Source: an uncultured Verrucomicrobiota bacterium
GTDB taxonomy: Bacteria > Verrucomicrobiota > Kiritimatiellia > RFP12 > UBA3636
Direction: 5' to 3'
Assembly: GCA_946612175.1 (NCBI GenBank)
Contig: CAMOEO010000066.1
Coordinates: 1 to 11,330 of the forward strand
DNA: 11,330 nt
Below the pieces are notes generated by a model. That model did no database searches and was not told the origin of the DNA. It saw nothing but the letters and a program-made list of their open reading frames with translations. Both the position numbers and the translations under genes were made by a program. Shown here in pieces: positions 5,162 to 11,330 of this stretch; position 1 is the first letter of the stretch; every line of letters begins with the position of its first letter.

Positions 5162-7418
5162 GGTCGAAAAGCGAGCGGGCGCGGAGGAGGCGGCGCAGCG
5201 CGGCGGGATCGGCGCGCTCGAGGGGCGTGACGTGGACCTCGAGCGTCTCGTCGGGCTCGAGGGCGAAGGCGTTGTCGTCGAAGAGGGCGGGGACGCCGGG
5301 CAGCTCGAGGCGGATGCCGAAGGCGGGGGCGGAGACGGAGACGGTCGCCTTGAGGACCTGCTCGCCGTCGACGTCGGGCGCCTCGTCGAGGTCGACGGAG
5401 AGGGCGGGGTCCTGGAGGCGCAGGTCGCGGGGATCGGCGAAGAGGAGGTGGTCGCGGGAGAGGACGTAGCCCTCGTCGTCGAGGGCGGAGACCCAGAGCA
5501 CGACGCCGCCGGGGCCGAAGTGGCGCAGGTGGGCGGCGAAGTCGGGAAGGGGGACGCGCAGCGTGTCGAAGGCGGGGACGGCGAGGGGGGCGGAGCCGGC
5601 GGCGAGCGTGGCGCCGTCCATCGCGGTGAGGCGCCAGGCGAGGCGGGCGCCGCGGCGGGCGGCGGGGGTGGCGTTGACATAGGCGGCGAAGGGGGCGCCG
5701 GTGGCGGGGTCGCGGCGGGCGAAGAGGGCCTCGGGGGCGAAGGCGCGGGCGGCCTCGTACTGGAGGGCCTTCCAGCGGCCGGCGGCGTCGAGGGAGGCGG
5801 CGTCGGCGGCGGCCCAGGCGGAGGCGAACGGCTCCCAGAGCAGGCCGGAGGCGCCGGGGGCGGTGCGGGCCTCGGCGATGCGCTCGCGCAGGTCGGCGGC
5901 CTGGGCGAGCTGGGAGAGGCGGAGCCAGCCGTCGGGCGAGGCGGGGAGGGGCCAGCGGGAGACGAGGGCGGAAAGGAGCGCGGCGGGGCCGCCGCGCAGG
6001 GCGGTGCGGCGGGCCATCGCGGGGCCGGTGAGGTTGCGGGCGGCGGGCGGGACGGCGGCGGCGAGCGTCTCGGGGTCGGGATAGGAGACGAGGGCGCGGA
6101 CGATGCGCAGGCCGCTCTCCTCGTCGGGCTCGCCGAGCAGGGTGTCGGGGACGCAGGCGTGGCGGAGGAAGGCGGGGGGCTCGGGCGGCGGGGCGTCGCC
6201 GGCGGCTGCGGCGAGGGCGGAGGCGCCGGTTTCGGCGGCGGCGTGGTCGCCGAGGGGGGCGGCGCCGGTGACGACGAGGCCGTACTCGTCGCAGAGGTCC
6301 CAGAAGGCGGGGGGCGGCGGCGGGCAACCGTCGGCGAGGCGGAGGGTGTTGAAGCGGCCGTCGCGGGCGGCGGAGAGCCAGGGCTCGAGCGCCTCGCGGG
6401 AGAAGGGCGGGGAGACGGGCTCGGGCGGGGCCCAGACGGCGCCGCGGAGGAAGAACGTGCGGCCGTTGCAGGAGAGGGCGGAGACGCCGCTGCCGCGGGC
6501 GACGGGAAGGAGCGTGCGGAGCCCGGCGCGGGCGGAGGCGCGGTCGAGGACGGGGCCGGGGCGCGGGGCGGCGGCGGCGCGGCCGCGGCCGCCGCGGCGG
6601 GGCGGGGGCGCGGGCGGCGGGGCGTCGCGCAGGACGGCCTCGACGGTGTAGAGCGGCTGCGGGCCGAGGCCGGAGGGCCACCAGAGGCGGGGGGCGCGGA
6701 TGCGGGCGGCGGCGTGGAAGGCGCCGCCGCCGCCGGGCGGGATGCGGCCGGGGCCCTCCCAGGCGACGGCGCCGTCGGGGTCGAGGACGCGGACGGAGAG
6801 GGAGAGCGCGGCGGGGTCGACGTCGTCGGCCGTCTCGATCCAGCCGCCGACGAGCAGCTCGACGGGGCCGGAGGGGGCGTGCTTCTGGCCGAAGCCGAGG
6901 TCGGCGATGCGGGCGCGGCTCCAGGCGCGGAGGCGGGCGGGGAGGGGGAGTCCGGCGTCGGGGAGGGGCGGGGCCCAGGGGGCGCCGAAGGCGAGGGCGG
7001 GCTTGCGGGGCGCGGTCGCGGGGGTGGCAGGGCGGAGCGTGACGGCGACGGCGTTGGGGCCGGGGCGGAGCAGGGGGCGGACGTCGGCGCGCCAGCGGCG
7101 GTAGGCGTTGTCGGCGCGGAGGGCGACGCGGCCGTTCACGGAGACGGTGGCGAGGGTGTCGACGCCGTCCAGCTCCAGGTCGGCGAAGTCGTGGGCGAGG
7201 AGGGCGTCGTCGGCGACGATCTCGCGGGAGAGGATCCAGGTCGACTCGCCGACCCAGCCGACGGCCTCGGGGCCGCCCTCGGCGAGGGGGTCGGGGATGC
7301 GGCTGGCGCGGAGGAGGGCGGCGAGGACGCCGCCGGGGACGGCGCAGGGGACGGGGGCGAAGCGCGGGTCGCCCTTGCGGCGCAGCGTCCAGGGGCCGGA
7401 GAGGTCGATCGTCGTCAT
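5136..7418 (-). CDS. Beta-mannosidase-like GH2 protein, probable pseudoenzyme
   Basis: A 760-residue protein collinear with GH2 beta-mannosidases. The N-terminal sugar-binding-like domain has WVGESTWILSREI (55-67) and LELDGVDTLATVSVNGR (81-97). Next come RKPALAFGAPWAPPLPD (138-154) and an Ig-like domain with ARIADLGFG. The barrel starts near FNTLRLADG (356-364) and AFWDLCDEYGLVV (371-383). Its end matches well: LSQLAQA (501-507), GLLWEPFASAW (525-535), GRWKALQYEAARAFAP (547-562). Between them the usual acid/base motif (Asn-Glu after the WCGNN strand) is missing and that region is shortened. The nucleophile segment SEFG aligns with residues without Glu before SYPDPETL (445-452). It is probably not a mannosidase; a sugar-binding or scaffold role is possible. 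No signal peptide is evident. Insertions rich in Pro/Arg/Ala (about 266-290) and extreme G+C suggest relaxed constraint. It follows rex by 21 nt, with no SD. Confidence 0.85.
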   Translation of the reverse strand: MTTIDLSGPWTLRRKGDPRFAPVPCAVPGGVLAALLRASRIPDPLAEGGPEAVGWVGESTWILSREIVADDALLAHDFADLELDGVDTLATVSVNGRVALRADNAYRRWRADVRPLLRPGPNAVAVTLRPATPATAPRKPALAFGAPWAPPLPDAGLPLPARLRAWSRARIADLGFGQKHAPSGPVELLVGGWIETADDVDPAALSLSVRVLDPDGAVAWEGPGRIPPGGGGAFHAAARIRAPRLWWPSGLGPQPLYTVEAVLRDAPPPAPPPRRGGRGRAAAAPRPGPVLDRASARAGLRTLLPVARGSGVSALSCNGRTFFLRGAVWAPPEPVSPPFSREALEPWLSAARDGRFNTLRLADGCPPPPPAFWDLCDEYGLVVTGAAPLGDHAAAETGASALAAAAGDAPPPEPPAFLRHACVPDTLLGEPDEESGLRIVRALVSYPDPETLAAAVPPAARNLTGPAMARRTALRGGPAALLSALVSRWPLPASPDGWLRLSQLAQAADLRERIAEARTAPGASGLLWEPFASAWAAADAASLDAAGRWKALQYEAARAFAPEALFARRDPATGAPFAAYVNATPAARRGARLAWRLTAMDGATLAAGSAPLAVPAFDTLRVPLPDFAAHLRHFGPGGVVLWVSALDDEGYVLSRDHLLFADPRDLRLQDPALSVDLDEAPDVDGEQVLKATVSVSAPAFGIRLELPGVPALFDDNAFALEPDETLEVHVTPLERADPAALRRLLRARSLFDLARADENG

Positions 7419-7439
7419 GGGCCGCGGCCGCGCGGGGCG

Positions 7440-8111
7440 CTACTCGGAGAAGCGGCCGCCGCGGCCGCCGCCGGCGCGGTCGGCGAGGATCTTGACGGAG
7501 AGCATCGCGAAGCCGCCGGCGATGACCTCGCGCTGGACGACCACGGAATCGGGGACGTCGAGCGTCACGTTGGCGAAGTTCCAGAGGTAGCGCACGCCGT
7601 TGCGGACGAGCAGGTCGGCGACGGCCTGCGCGGCGGAGGCGGGGACGCAGAGGATGCCGATCTCGGGGCGGCCGCGGCGGAAGACCTCGGGGAGGCGGTC
7701 GAGGGCGAGGACGGGATGGTCGTGGATCGTGGAGCCGATCTTGGCCGTGTCGGTGTCGAAGACCGACTCGATGCGGAGCCCGTACTGGGCGAACTCGTCG
7801 TAGCCGAGGATGGCGGAGCCGAGGGCGCCGGCGCCGACGAGCGCGGCGGAGTGGTCCTCGCGCCAGCCGAGGAAGCCGCGGATGGCGTCGATGAGGCGGT
7901 CGATGTCGTAGCCGACGCGGGGGCGGCCGGAGATGCCGGTGAGGGCGATGTCCTTGCGGACGACGATCCAGCCGACCTTCATGTAGTCGGCCAGCTCCGT
8001 CGTGGAGACGGTCCGCTTGCCGATCCGGCGCATGCGCAGCAGCCAGTGCAGGTACGAGGGCATGCGGCGGATCGCGGGCGAGTTGAGCACCTTGCGCCGG
8101 CGGGTCGCCAT
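7440..8111 (-). CDS. rex: Redox-sensing transcriptional repressor Rex
   Basis: A 223-residue DNA-binding protein that responds to the NADH/NAD+ ratio; in other bacteria it represses fermentation and respiration genes until NADH rises. The N-terminal winged helix (about 10-80) has IRRMPSYLHWLLRM, VSTTELADYM and VRKDIALTGISGRPRVGYD. The C-terminal Rossmann domain starts with the NAD-binding loop VGAGALGSAIL (92-102). It also includes ESVFDTD (115-121), CVPASAAQAVADLL, WNFANVTLDVP and the dimerising C-terminal helix AMLSVKIL (202-209). Family length is about 210-220, so it is complete; the last 14 residues are a glycine-rich tail. I chose the ATG at 8111 because the frame upstream is antisense filler within argD. 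It lies 14 nt after argD and 21 nt before the GH2 gene. No Rex operator (TTGTGA-N6-TCACAA type) is evident upstream of the cluster, so autoregulation is not supported. Confidence 0.95.
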   Translation of the reverse strand: MATRRRKVLNSPAIRRMPSYLHWLLRMRRIGKRTVSTTELADYMKVGWIVVRKDIALTGISGRPRVGYDIDRLIDAIRGFLGWREDHSAALVGAGALGSAILGYDEFAQYGLRIESVFDTDTAKIGSTIHDHPVLALDRLPEVFRRGRPEIGILCVPASAAQAVADLLVRNGVRYLWNFANVTLDVPDSVVVQREVIAGGFAMLSVKILADRAGGGRGGRFSE

Positions 8112-8125
8112 GGCCGTCGCGGCGC

Positions 8126-9337
8126 CTAGCCGGCGTCGTCCCCGAAGAGGATGTCGAGCGCGTCGCCGATCATCTCGAGGCCCTCCTCGAGGTCGGCGTC
8201 CGTGAGGTTGAGGGGCGGGAGGAAGCGGACGACGGAGTCGCCCGCCTTGCAGGCGAGGAGGCCGCCGTTGCGCAGCTCGTCGAGCAGCTCGCCGGCGCGG
8301 GGCTCCTTGAGGACGAGGCCGAGCAGCAGGCCCATGCCGCGGACCTCGAGGAGCTGGTCGTACTTCTCGACGAACTGGCGGAGGCCGCGGCGGAAGAGCT
8401 CGCCGTACTCCGCGGCGTGCTCGACGACCTTCTCCTCCTCGTAGACCTTGAAGACCGCGAGCGAGGCGGCGCAGGCGACGGGGTTGCCGCCGAAGGTGGA
8501 GCCGTGGTCGCCGGGGCCGAAGACGTCGGAGAGGGCGGGGGAGGCGACGAGCGCGCCGAGCGGCAGGCCGCCGCCGAGCGCCTTGGCGGAGGTGAAGGCG
8601 TCGGGCTTCACGCCGTAGTGCTCGAAGGCCCAGAGCTTCCCGGTGCGGCCCATGCCGCACTGGATCTCGTCGCAGAGCATCAGGAGGCCCTTCTCGTCGC
8701 AGAGCGCGCGGACGCCCTTCACGAACTCGTCCGTGGCGGGCACGACGCCGCCCTCGCCCTGGACGCACTCGATCAGCACGGCGGCGGTCTTGTCGGTGAC
8801 GGCGGCCTTCACGGACTCCAGGTCGTTGAACGTGGCGAACGCGAAGCCGGGCATCAGCGGCTCGAAGCCCTTCTGCACCTTGCTCTGGCCGGTGGCGGAG
8901 AGCGTGGCCAGCGTGCGGCCGTGGAAGGAGTTGCGCATGCAGACGACCTCGTAGCGGCCGCCGTTGCGCGAGCCCCACAGGCGGGCGAGCTTGATCATCG
9001 CCTCGTTGGCCTCGGCGCCGGAGTTGCAGAGGAAGCACTTGCCGCCGAGCCCGACCTCGTGGAGCTTCCTGGCGAGGCGGCCGACGGGCTCGCTGTAGAA
9101 GAGGTTGGAGGTGTGGACGATCGTCTCGGCCTGCGCCTTGATCGCCTCGACGACGGCCGGGTGCGCGTGGCCGAGGTTCACCACGGAGATGCCGGAGGTG
9201 AAGTCCAGGTACTGGTTGCCCTTGGGGTTGAAGACGCGGCTGCCCTTCCCGCGGACGATCGTCGCGGTGCGGGCGTAGGTGTTCATCTGGTAGTCGCTGC
9301 AGAGGGCGGCGGCGTCCTCGGTGGTTTCGTTGCTCAT
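8126..9337 (-). CDS. argD: Acetylornithine aminotransferase ArgD
   Basis: A 403-residue class III PLP-dependent aminotransferase. ArgD converts N-acetylglutamate semialdehyde plus glutamate to N-acetylornithine in arginine synthesis. Visible motifs are MNTYARTATIVRGKG (18-32), the phosphate-binding SGAEANEAMIKLAR (106-119), SFHGRTLATLSATGQ (137-151), VQGEGGV (192-198), LCDEIQCGMGRTG (221-233) and SAKALGGGLPLGA (250-262). K252 is the lysine that forms the PLP Schiff base, and STFGGNP is at 280-286. Length and order are normal for the family. Ornithine or succinylornithine aminotransferases look alike, but adjacency to argB (26 nt upstream) makes ArgD the best call. The start at 9337 leaves the usual N-terminal helix; no SD sequence is present, so it probably relies on the argB transcript. 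Confidence 0.94.
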   Translation of the reverse strand: MSNETTEDAAALCSDYQMNTYARTATIVRGKGSRVFNPKGNQYLDFTSGISVVNLGHAHPAVVEAIKAQAETIVHTSNLFYSEPVGRLARKLHEVGLGGKCFLCNSGAEANEAMIKLARLWGSRNGGRYEVVCMRNSFHGRTLATLSATGQSKVQKGFEPLMPGFAFATFNDLESVKAAVTDKTAAVLIECVQGEGGVVPATDEFVKGVRALCDEKGLLMLCDEIQCGMGRTGKLWAFEHYGVKPDAFTSAKALGGGLPLGALVASPALSDVFGPGDHGSTFGGNPVACAASLAVFKVYEEEKVVEHAAEYGELFRRGLRQFVEKYDQLLEVRGMGLLLGLVLKEPRAGELLDELRNGGLLACKAGDSVVRFLPPLNLTDADLEEGLEMIGDALDILFGDDAG

Positions 9338-9363
9338 GGTTCTGTTCCGTGTTTCCGCTTGCG

Positions 9364-10242
9364 CTATTTGACGATCTGGGTGCCGACGCCCCGGGTGGTG
9401 AAGATCTCGAGCAGCAGCGAGTGCGGCATGCGGCCGTCCACGAGGTGGACCTTTCGCACGCCCGCGCGAAGCGCCGCGAGGCTGCTCTCGATCTTGGGCA
9501 GCATGCCGCCCGCGATCACGCCCTCGCGCTCGAGCTCCGGGACCTCGCCGGCATGGAGCGTCCCGATCAGGGAGGTGGGGTCCGCCGGGTCGCGCAGCAG
9601 GCCGGGGACGTCGGAGACGTAGGCCAGCTTGCGCGAGGGGAGGGCGCGGGCGATGGCCGCGGCCGCGTCGTCGGCGTTGATGTTGTAGACGTGGCCGTCG
9701 GCGCCGCGCCCGAGGGGGCAGACGACGGGGACGGCCCCGGCCTGGAGGCGGGCGCGGACGGGGCCCGTGTCGCAGTGCACCGCCTCGCCGACGTAGCCCC
9801 AGTCGAGGGGGGCGCCGGTGGCGGGGTCGGAGCCCGTCTTGCGGACCGCGAAGAAGACCTCGTCGCCGGGGAGCGGCGCGGCGTCGACGCCCGCCTTGCG
9901 GAGGATGTCGACGATCTGCGCGTTCACGCGGTTCTTGATCACGTCCTCCACGATGCGGATCGAGGCCTCGTCGGTGACGCGGAACCCGTTGAGGAACCGC
10001 GCCTCGACCCCGGCCTCCTTCATCGCGCGCGTGATGGCCTTGCCGCCGCCGTGGACGACGACGGGCAGCATCCCGACGACGCGCATGAACGCGACGTCGG
10101 TCAGCGTGGAGACGAGGCTCCGCTCGTCCTCCTGCACGCTGCCGCCGAGCTTCACGACGATGATCTCGCCGCGGAAGTCCGCGAGGTAGGGCAGCGCCTC
10201 GAGGAGGACGTTGGCCTTTTCGATGGGGTCCCATTGTTGCAT
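9364..10242 (-). CDS. argB: Acetylglutamate kinase ArgB
   Basis: A 292-residue cytosolic amino-acid kinase that phosphorylates N-acetylglutamate, the second and often feedback-controlled step of arginine synthesis. Motifs in order: IIVVKLGGS (27-35), VVVHGGGKAI (61-70, substrate and ATP glycine loops), FLNGFRVTD (83-91), YNINADDAAAAIA (186-198, N-acetylglutamate site), YVSDVPGLL (208-216, nucleotide site), AGGMLPKIES (244-253) and VDGRMPHSLLLEIFTTRGVGT (268-288; given in part). The N-terminal helix EKANVLLEALPYLADFRG is present, as in the arginine-inhibited hexameric enzymes, so feedback inhibition is plausible. A longer reading starts at 10281 but would run through the promoter, so the ATG at 10242 is preferred. 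It heads the argB-argD-rex-GH2 cluster, with a leader of only a few bases and no SD sequence. Confidence 0.95.
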   Translation of the reverse strand: MQQWDPIEKANVLLEALPYLADFRGEIIVVKLGGSVQEDERSLVSTLTDVAFMRVVGMLPVVVHGGGKAITRAMKEAGVEARFLNGFRVTDEASIRIVEDVIKNRVNAQIVDILRKAGVDAAPLPGDEVFFAVRKTGSDPATGAPLDWGYVGEAVHCDTGPVRARLQAGAVPVVCPLGRGADGHVYNINADDAAAAIARALPSRKLAYVSDVPGLLRDPADPTSLIGTLHAGEVPELEREGVIAGGMLPKIESSLAALRAGVRKVHLVDGRMPHSLLLEIFTTRGVGTQIVK

Positions 10243-10252
10243 AGGGCCGCAT

Positions 10253-10281
10253 ATTCTACCGCATCGGCGCGGCAAACTCAA
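10253..10281 (-). promoter_or_regulatory. Promoter for the argB-argD-rex cluster
   Basis: Minus-strand -35 TTGAGT (10276-10281) and -10 TAGAAT (10253-10258) are exactly 17 bp apart. The -10 box ends 10 nt before the argB ATG, so the transcript would begin about 3-5 nt before the start codon. This fixes the argB start and implies a nearly leaderless mRNA. Confidence 0.8.
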
Positions 10282-10291
10282 GCCCGTTTGC
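10272..10291 (-). promoter_or_regulatory. Inverted repeat overlapping the argB -35 box
   Basis: GCAAAC (10272-10277) pairs with GTTTGC (10286-10291) across eight bases. With one bulged G the stem can be extended by three more G/C pairs outward. The repeat overlaps part of the -35 box. It could be an operator for a repressor of arginine synthesis, or a weak 3'-end hairpin for the methyltransferase mRNA (no T-tract). The evidence is only the symmetry and position. Confidence 0.35.
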
Positions 10292-10315
10292 GCGGCGCGG
10301 GGGACGGGGGCGGGG

Positions 10316-11173
10316 CTAGGAGGCGGTCCAGCGGGCCCAGTCGCCGCTCGGGAGGGGGAGGACGCCGGGGGCGCCCTCGAGGAGCATCTCGCCGGAGGCG
10401 ATCGCGCCGCCGAGGCCGTCGCAGGCCCGGCGCAGGACGTTCTCGAGCACCTGCGGGCTGCAGCCCGGGGTGTGGGCGGAGAGCAGCACGAAGCGGGGAC
10501 GCTCCGAGAGGACGGCGCGGACGAGGTCGAGCGTCTCGACGAGGTCGCGCTCGATGACGTAGGTCTCGCCGCCCGCGCCGCGCCCGAAGGAGGGCGGGTC
10601 GAGGATCACGCCGTCGTAGCGGCGCCCGCGGCGCGCCTCCCGGCGCAGGAACTTGTGGGCGTCGTCGACGATCCAGCGGATGGTGCCGAGCCCGTTGAGC
10701 TTCGCGTTCTCCGCGGCCCAGTCGACCATGCCTCGCGAGGCGTCGAGGTGCGTCACGCGCGCGCCGGCCCGGGCGCAGGCGAGCGAGGAGCCGCCGGAGT
10801 AGGCGAAGAGGTTGAGGACGGCGGGGGGCTCGCCGGAGGCGGCGGCCGCGGCGGCGACGGCGCCGCGGAGCCACGCCCACTGCGCGCGCTGCTCGGGGAA
10901 GATGCCGAGGTGGCCGAAGTCGGTGGCGGAGAGGTGGAAGGCGGTGCCGTCGACCTCGATGGTCCAGTGGTCGGGCAGGCGGCCGCGGCCCTGCCAGCGG
11001 TTGCCGTCCTCGCGGTCGAAGCTCGCGTCGGCGCGCGCCCACTCCGCCTCGGGCAGCGCGGGGCGCCAGACGGCCTGGGCGCAGGGGCGGGCGAGGACCA
11101 CGCGGCCGAAGCGCTCGAGCTTGCGCCCCCCGCCGCTGTCGAGCAGCTCGTATCCGTTCTCGTTCGTCGTCAT
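10316..11173 (-). CDS. Class I SAM-dependent methyltransferase (RlmI-like core)
   Basis: A 285-residue Rossmann-fold methyltransferase. SAM-binding motif I is VLNLFAYSGGSSLACARAGA (119-138), an acidic residue follows in THLDAS (141-146), VDDAHKFL (169-176) matches motif III, and LDPPSFGRG (191-199) is motif IV. This resembles the catalytic half of RlmI-type rRNA methyltransferases. The N-terminal PUA domain of RlmI is absent and replaced by a short beta-rich segment (about 1-90) containing FGHLGIFPEQ. The cysteine usual in the FSCS motif of C5-cytosine enzymes is not at that place (the stretch reads LLSAHTPGCS), so the target is uncertain. It has its own promoter 7 nt upstream and is likely leaderless. 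The ATG at 11173 is used because a longer frame to 11305 would contain the promoter. It is separated from argB by 73 nt and is probably monocistronic. Confidence 0.87.
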   Translation of the reverse strand: MTTNENGYELLDSGGGRKLERFGRVVLARPCAQAVWRPALPEAEWARADASFDREDGNRWQGRGRLPDHWTIEVDGTAFHLSATDFGHLGIFPEQRAQWAWLRGAVAAAAAASGEPPAVLNLFAYSGGSSLACARAGARVTHLDASRGMVDWAAENAKLNGLGTIRWIVDDAHKFLRREARRGRRYDGVILDPPSFGRGAGGETYVIERDLVETLDLVRAVLSERPRFVLLSAHTPGCSPQVLENVLRRACDGLGGAIASGEMLLEGAPGVLPLPSGDWARWTAS

Positions 11174-11180
11174 GGCGCGG

Positions 11181-11209
11181 ATTCTAGCCCAATCCTTCGC
11201 GGGACGCAA
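11181..11209 (-). promoter_or_regulatory. Promoter for the methyltransferase gene
   Basis: Minus-strand -35 TTGCGT (11204-11209) and -10 TAGAAT (11181-11186) are exactly 17 bp apart. The box ends 7 nt before the ATG at 11173, so the predicted transcription start falls on or next to the A of the start codon. This is the clearest leaderless arrangement in the window. Confidence 0.8.
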
Positions 11210-11330
11210 TGGGGCGCCGGTCCCGAAAGCGCCCGTGCCGATTGACAATGCCGGCCGGTTTTCGGGATTCTTGGGTTCCAGGCGGGGCTGCCGAGCGGCC
11301 GGCACCGGCCCCTCGCGGGTGTAGAAAAAA
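11210..11330. other. Non-coding right flank
   Basis: No gene is supported. The stretch includes an imperfect hairpin at 11292-11315 (cgag and ggccgg arms paired with ccggcc and ctcg, one C/C mismatch) without a T-tract on either strand. A TTGACA occurs at 11242-11247 on the plus strand but has no acceptable -10 box. The window ends in an A-run. Confidence 0.5.

Noticed and set aside
10243..10281. Longer ArgB start at 10281
   Set aside because: It would need an mRNA starting upstream of a well-placed promoter, and the extra 13 residues are not part of the family.
11242..11271. Plus-strand promoter starting at TTGACA
   Set aside because: The -35 is perfect but the 17- or 18-bp positions give ggattc or gattct, unlike the TAGAAT boxes used here, and no plus-strand gene follows in the window.
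11292..11315. Hairpin as an intrinsic terminator
   Set aside because: No T-tract follows on either strand and no gene end is next to it in the window.

Overview
This is a very G+C-rich bacterial window carrying eight protein-coding genes, all on the minus strand. I see no mobile elements, tRNA or rRNA genes, or CRISPR arrays. The gene content is chromosomal housekeeping. Almost no gene has a Shine-Dalgarno (SD) sequence, promoters share a TAGAAT -10 box, and two intergenic spacers hold TTCAACC-type 9-bp tandem repeats. Together these suggest an uncultured member of the Verrucomicrobiota/Kiritimatiellota/Lentisphaerota group. That placement is an inference from general character, not a marker-gene assignment.

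In transcription order (right to left): a class I SAM methyltransferase with its own promoter (10316-11173). Then a tight cluster of argB (acetylglutamate kinase), argD (acetylornithine aminotransferase), rex (NADH-responsive repressor) and a beta-mannosidase-like GH2 protein that seems to have lost its active site (10242 down to 5136). Next, cdaA-cdaR, the membrane diadenylate cyclase that makes c-di-AMP and its YbbR-domain partner, with a promoter whose -10 box contains the stop codon of the GH2 gene (5118 to 3201). After a G-free repeat-filled leader comes a HAD-superfamily protein (3065 to 2163), and after a second repeat-filled leader a sodium-dependent NSS-family transporter (2001 to 292). 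The run ends in a strong intrinsic terminator at 231-271. Positions 1-230 are non-coding and rich in hairpins and short repeats.

Functional links: argB and argD catalyse the second and fourth steps of arginine synthesis. Rex senses the NADH/NAD+ ratio. CdaA and CdaR set c-di-AMP, which in other bacteria governs potassium and osmolyte uptake and envelope stress. The NSS transporter imports an amino acid or related solute with Na+. Whether c-di-AMP and the transporter are linked here is only suggested by proximity.

The most unusual features are: (1) three near-identical promoters, TTGnGy - 17 bp - TAGAAT, placed so close to the ATG that mRNAs would be leaderless or nearly so; (2) phased 9-bp tandem repeats that give mRNA leaders without any G, 5' of two adjacent genes; (3) the apparently dead GH2 enzyme beside the c-di-AMP genes; (4) a ~100-residue hydrophilic insertion in the NSS transporter. 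No clearly new defence or mobile system is visible.
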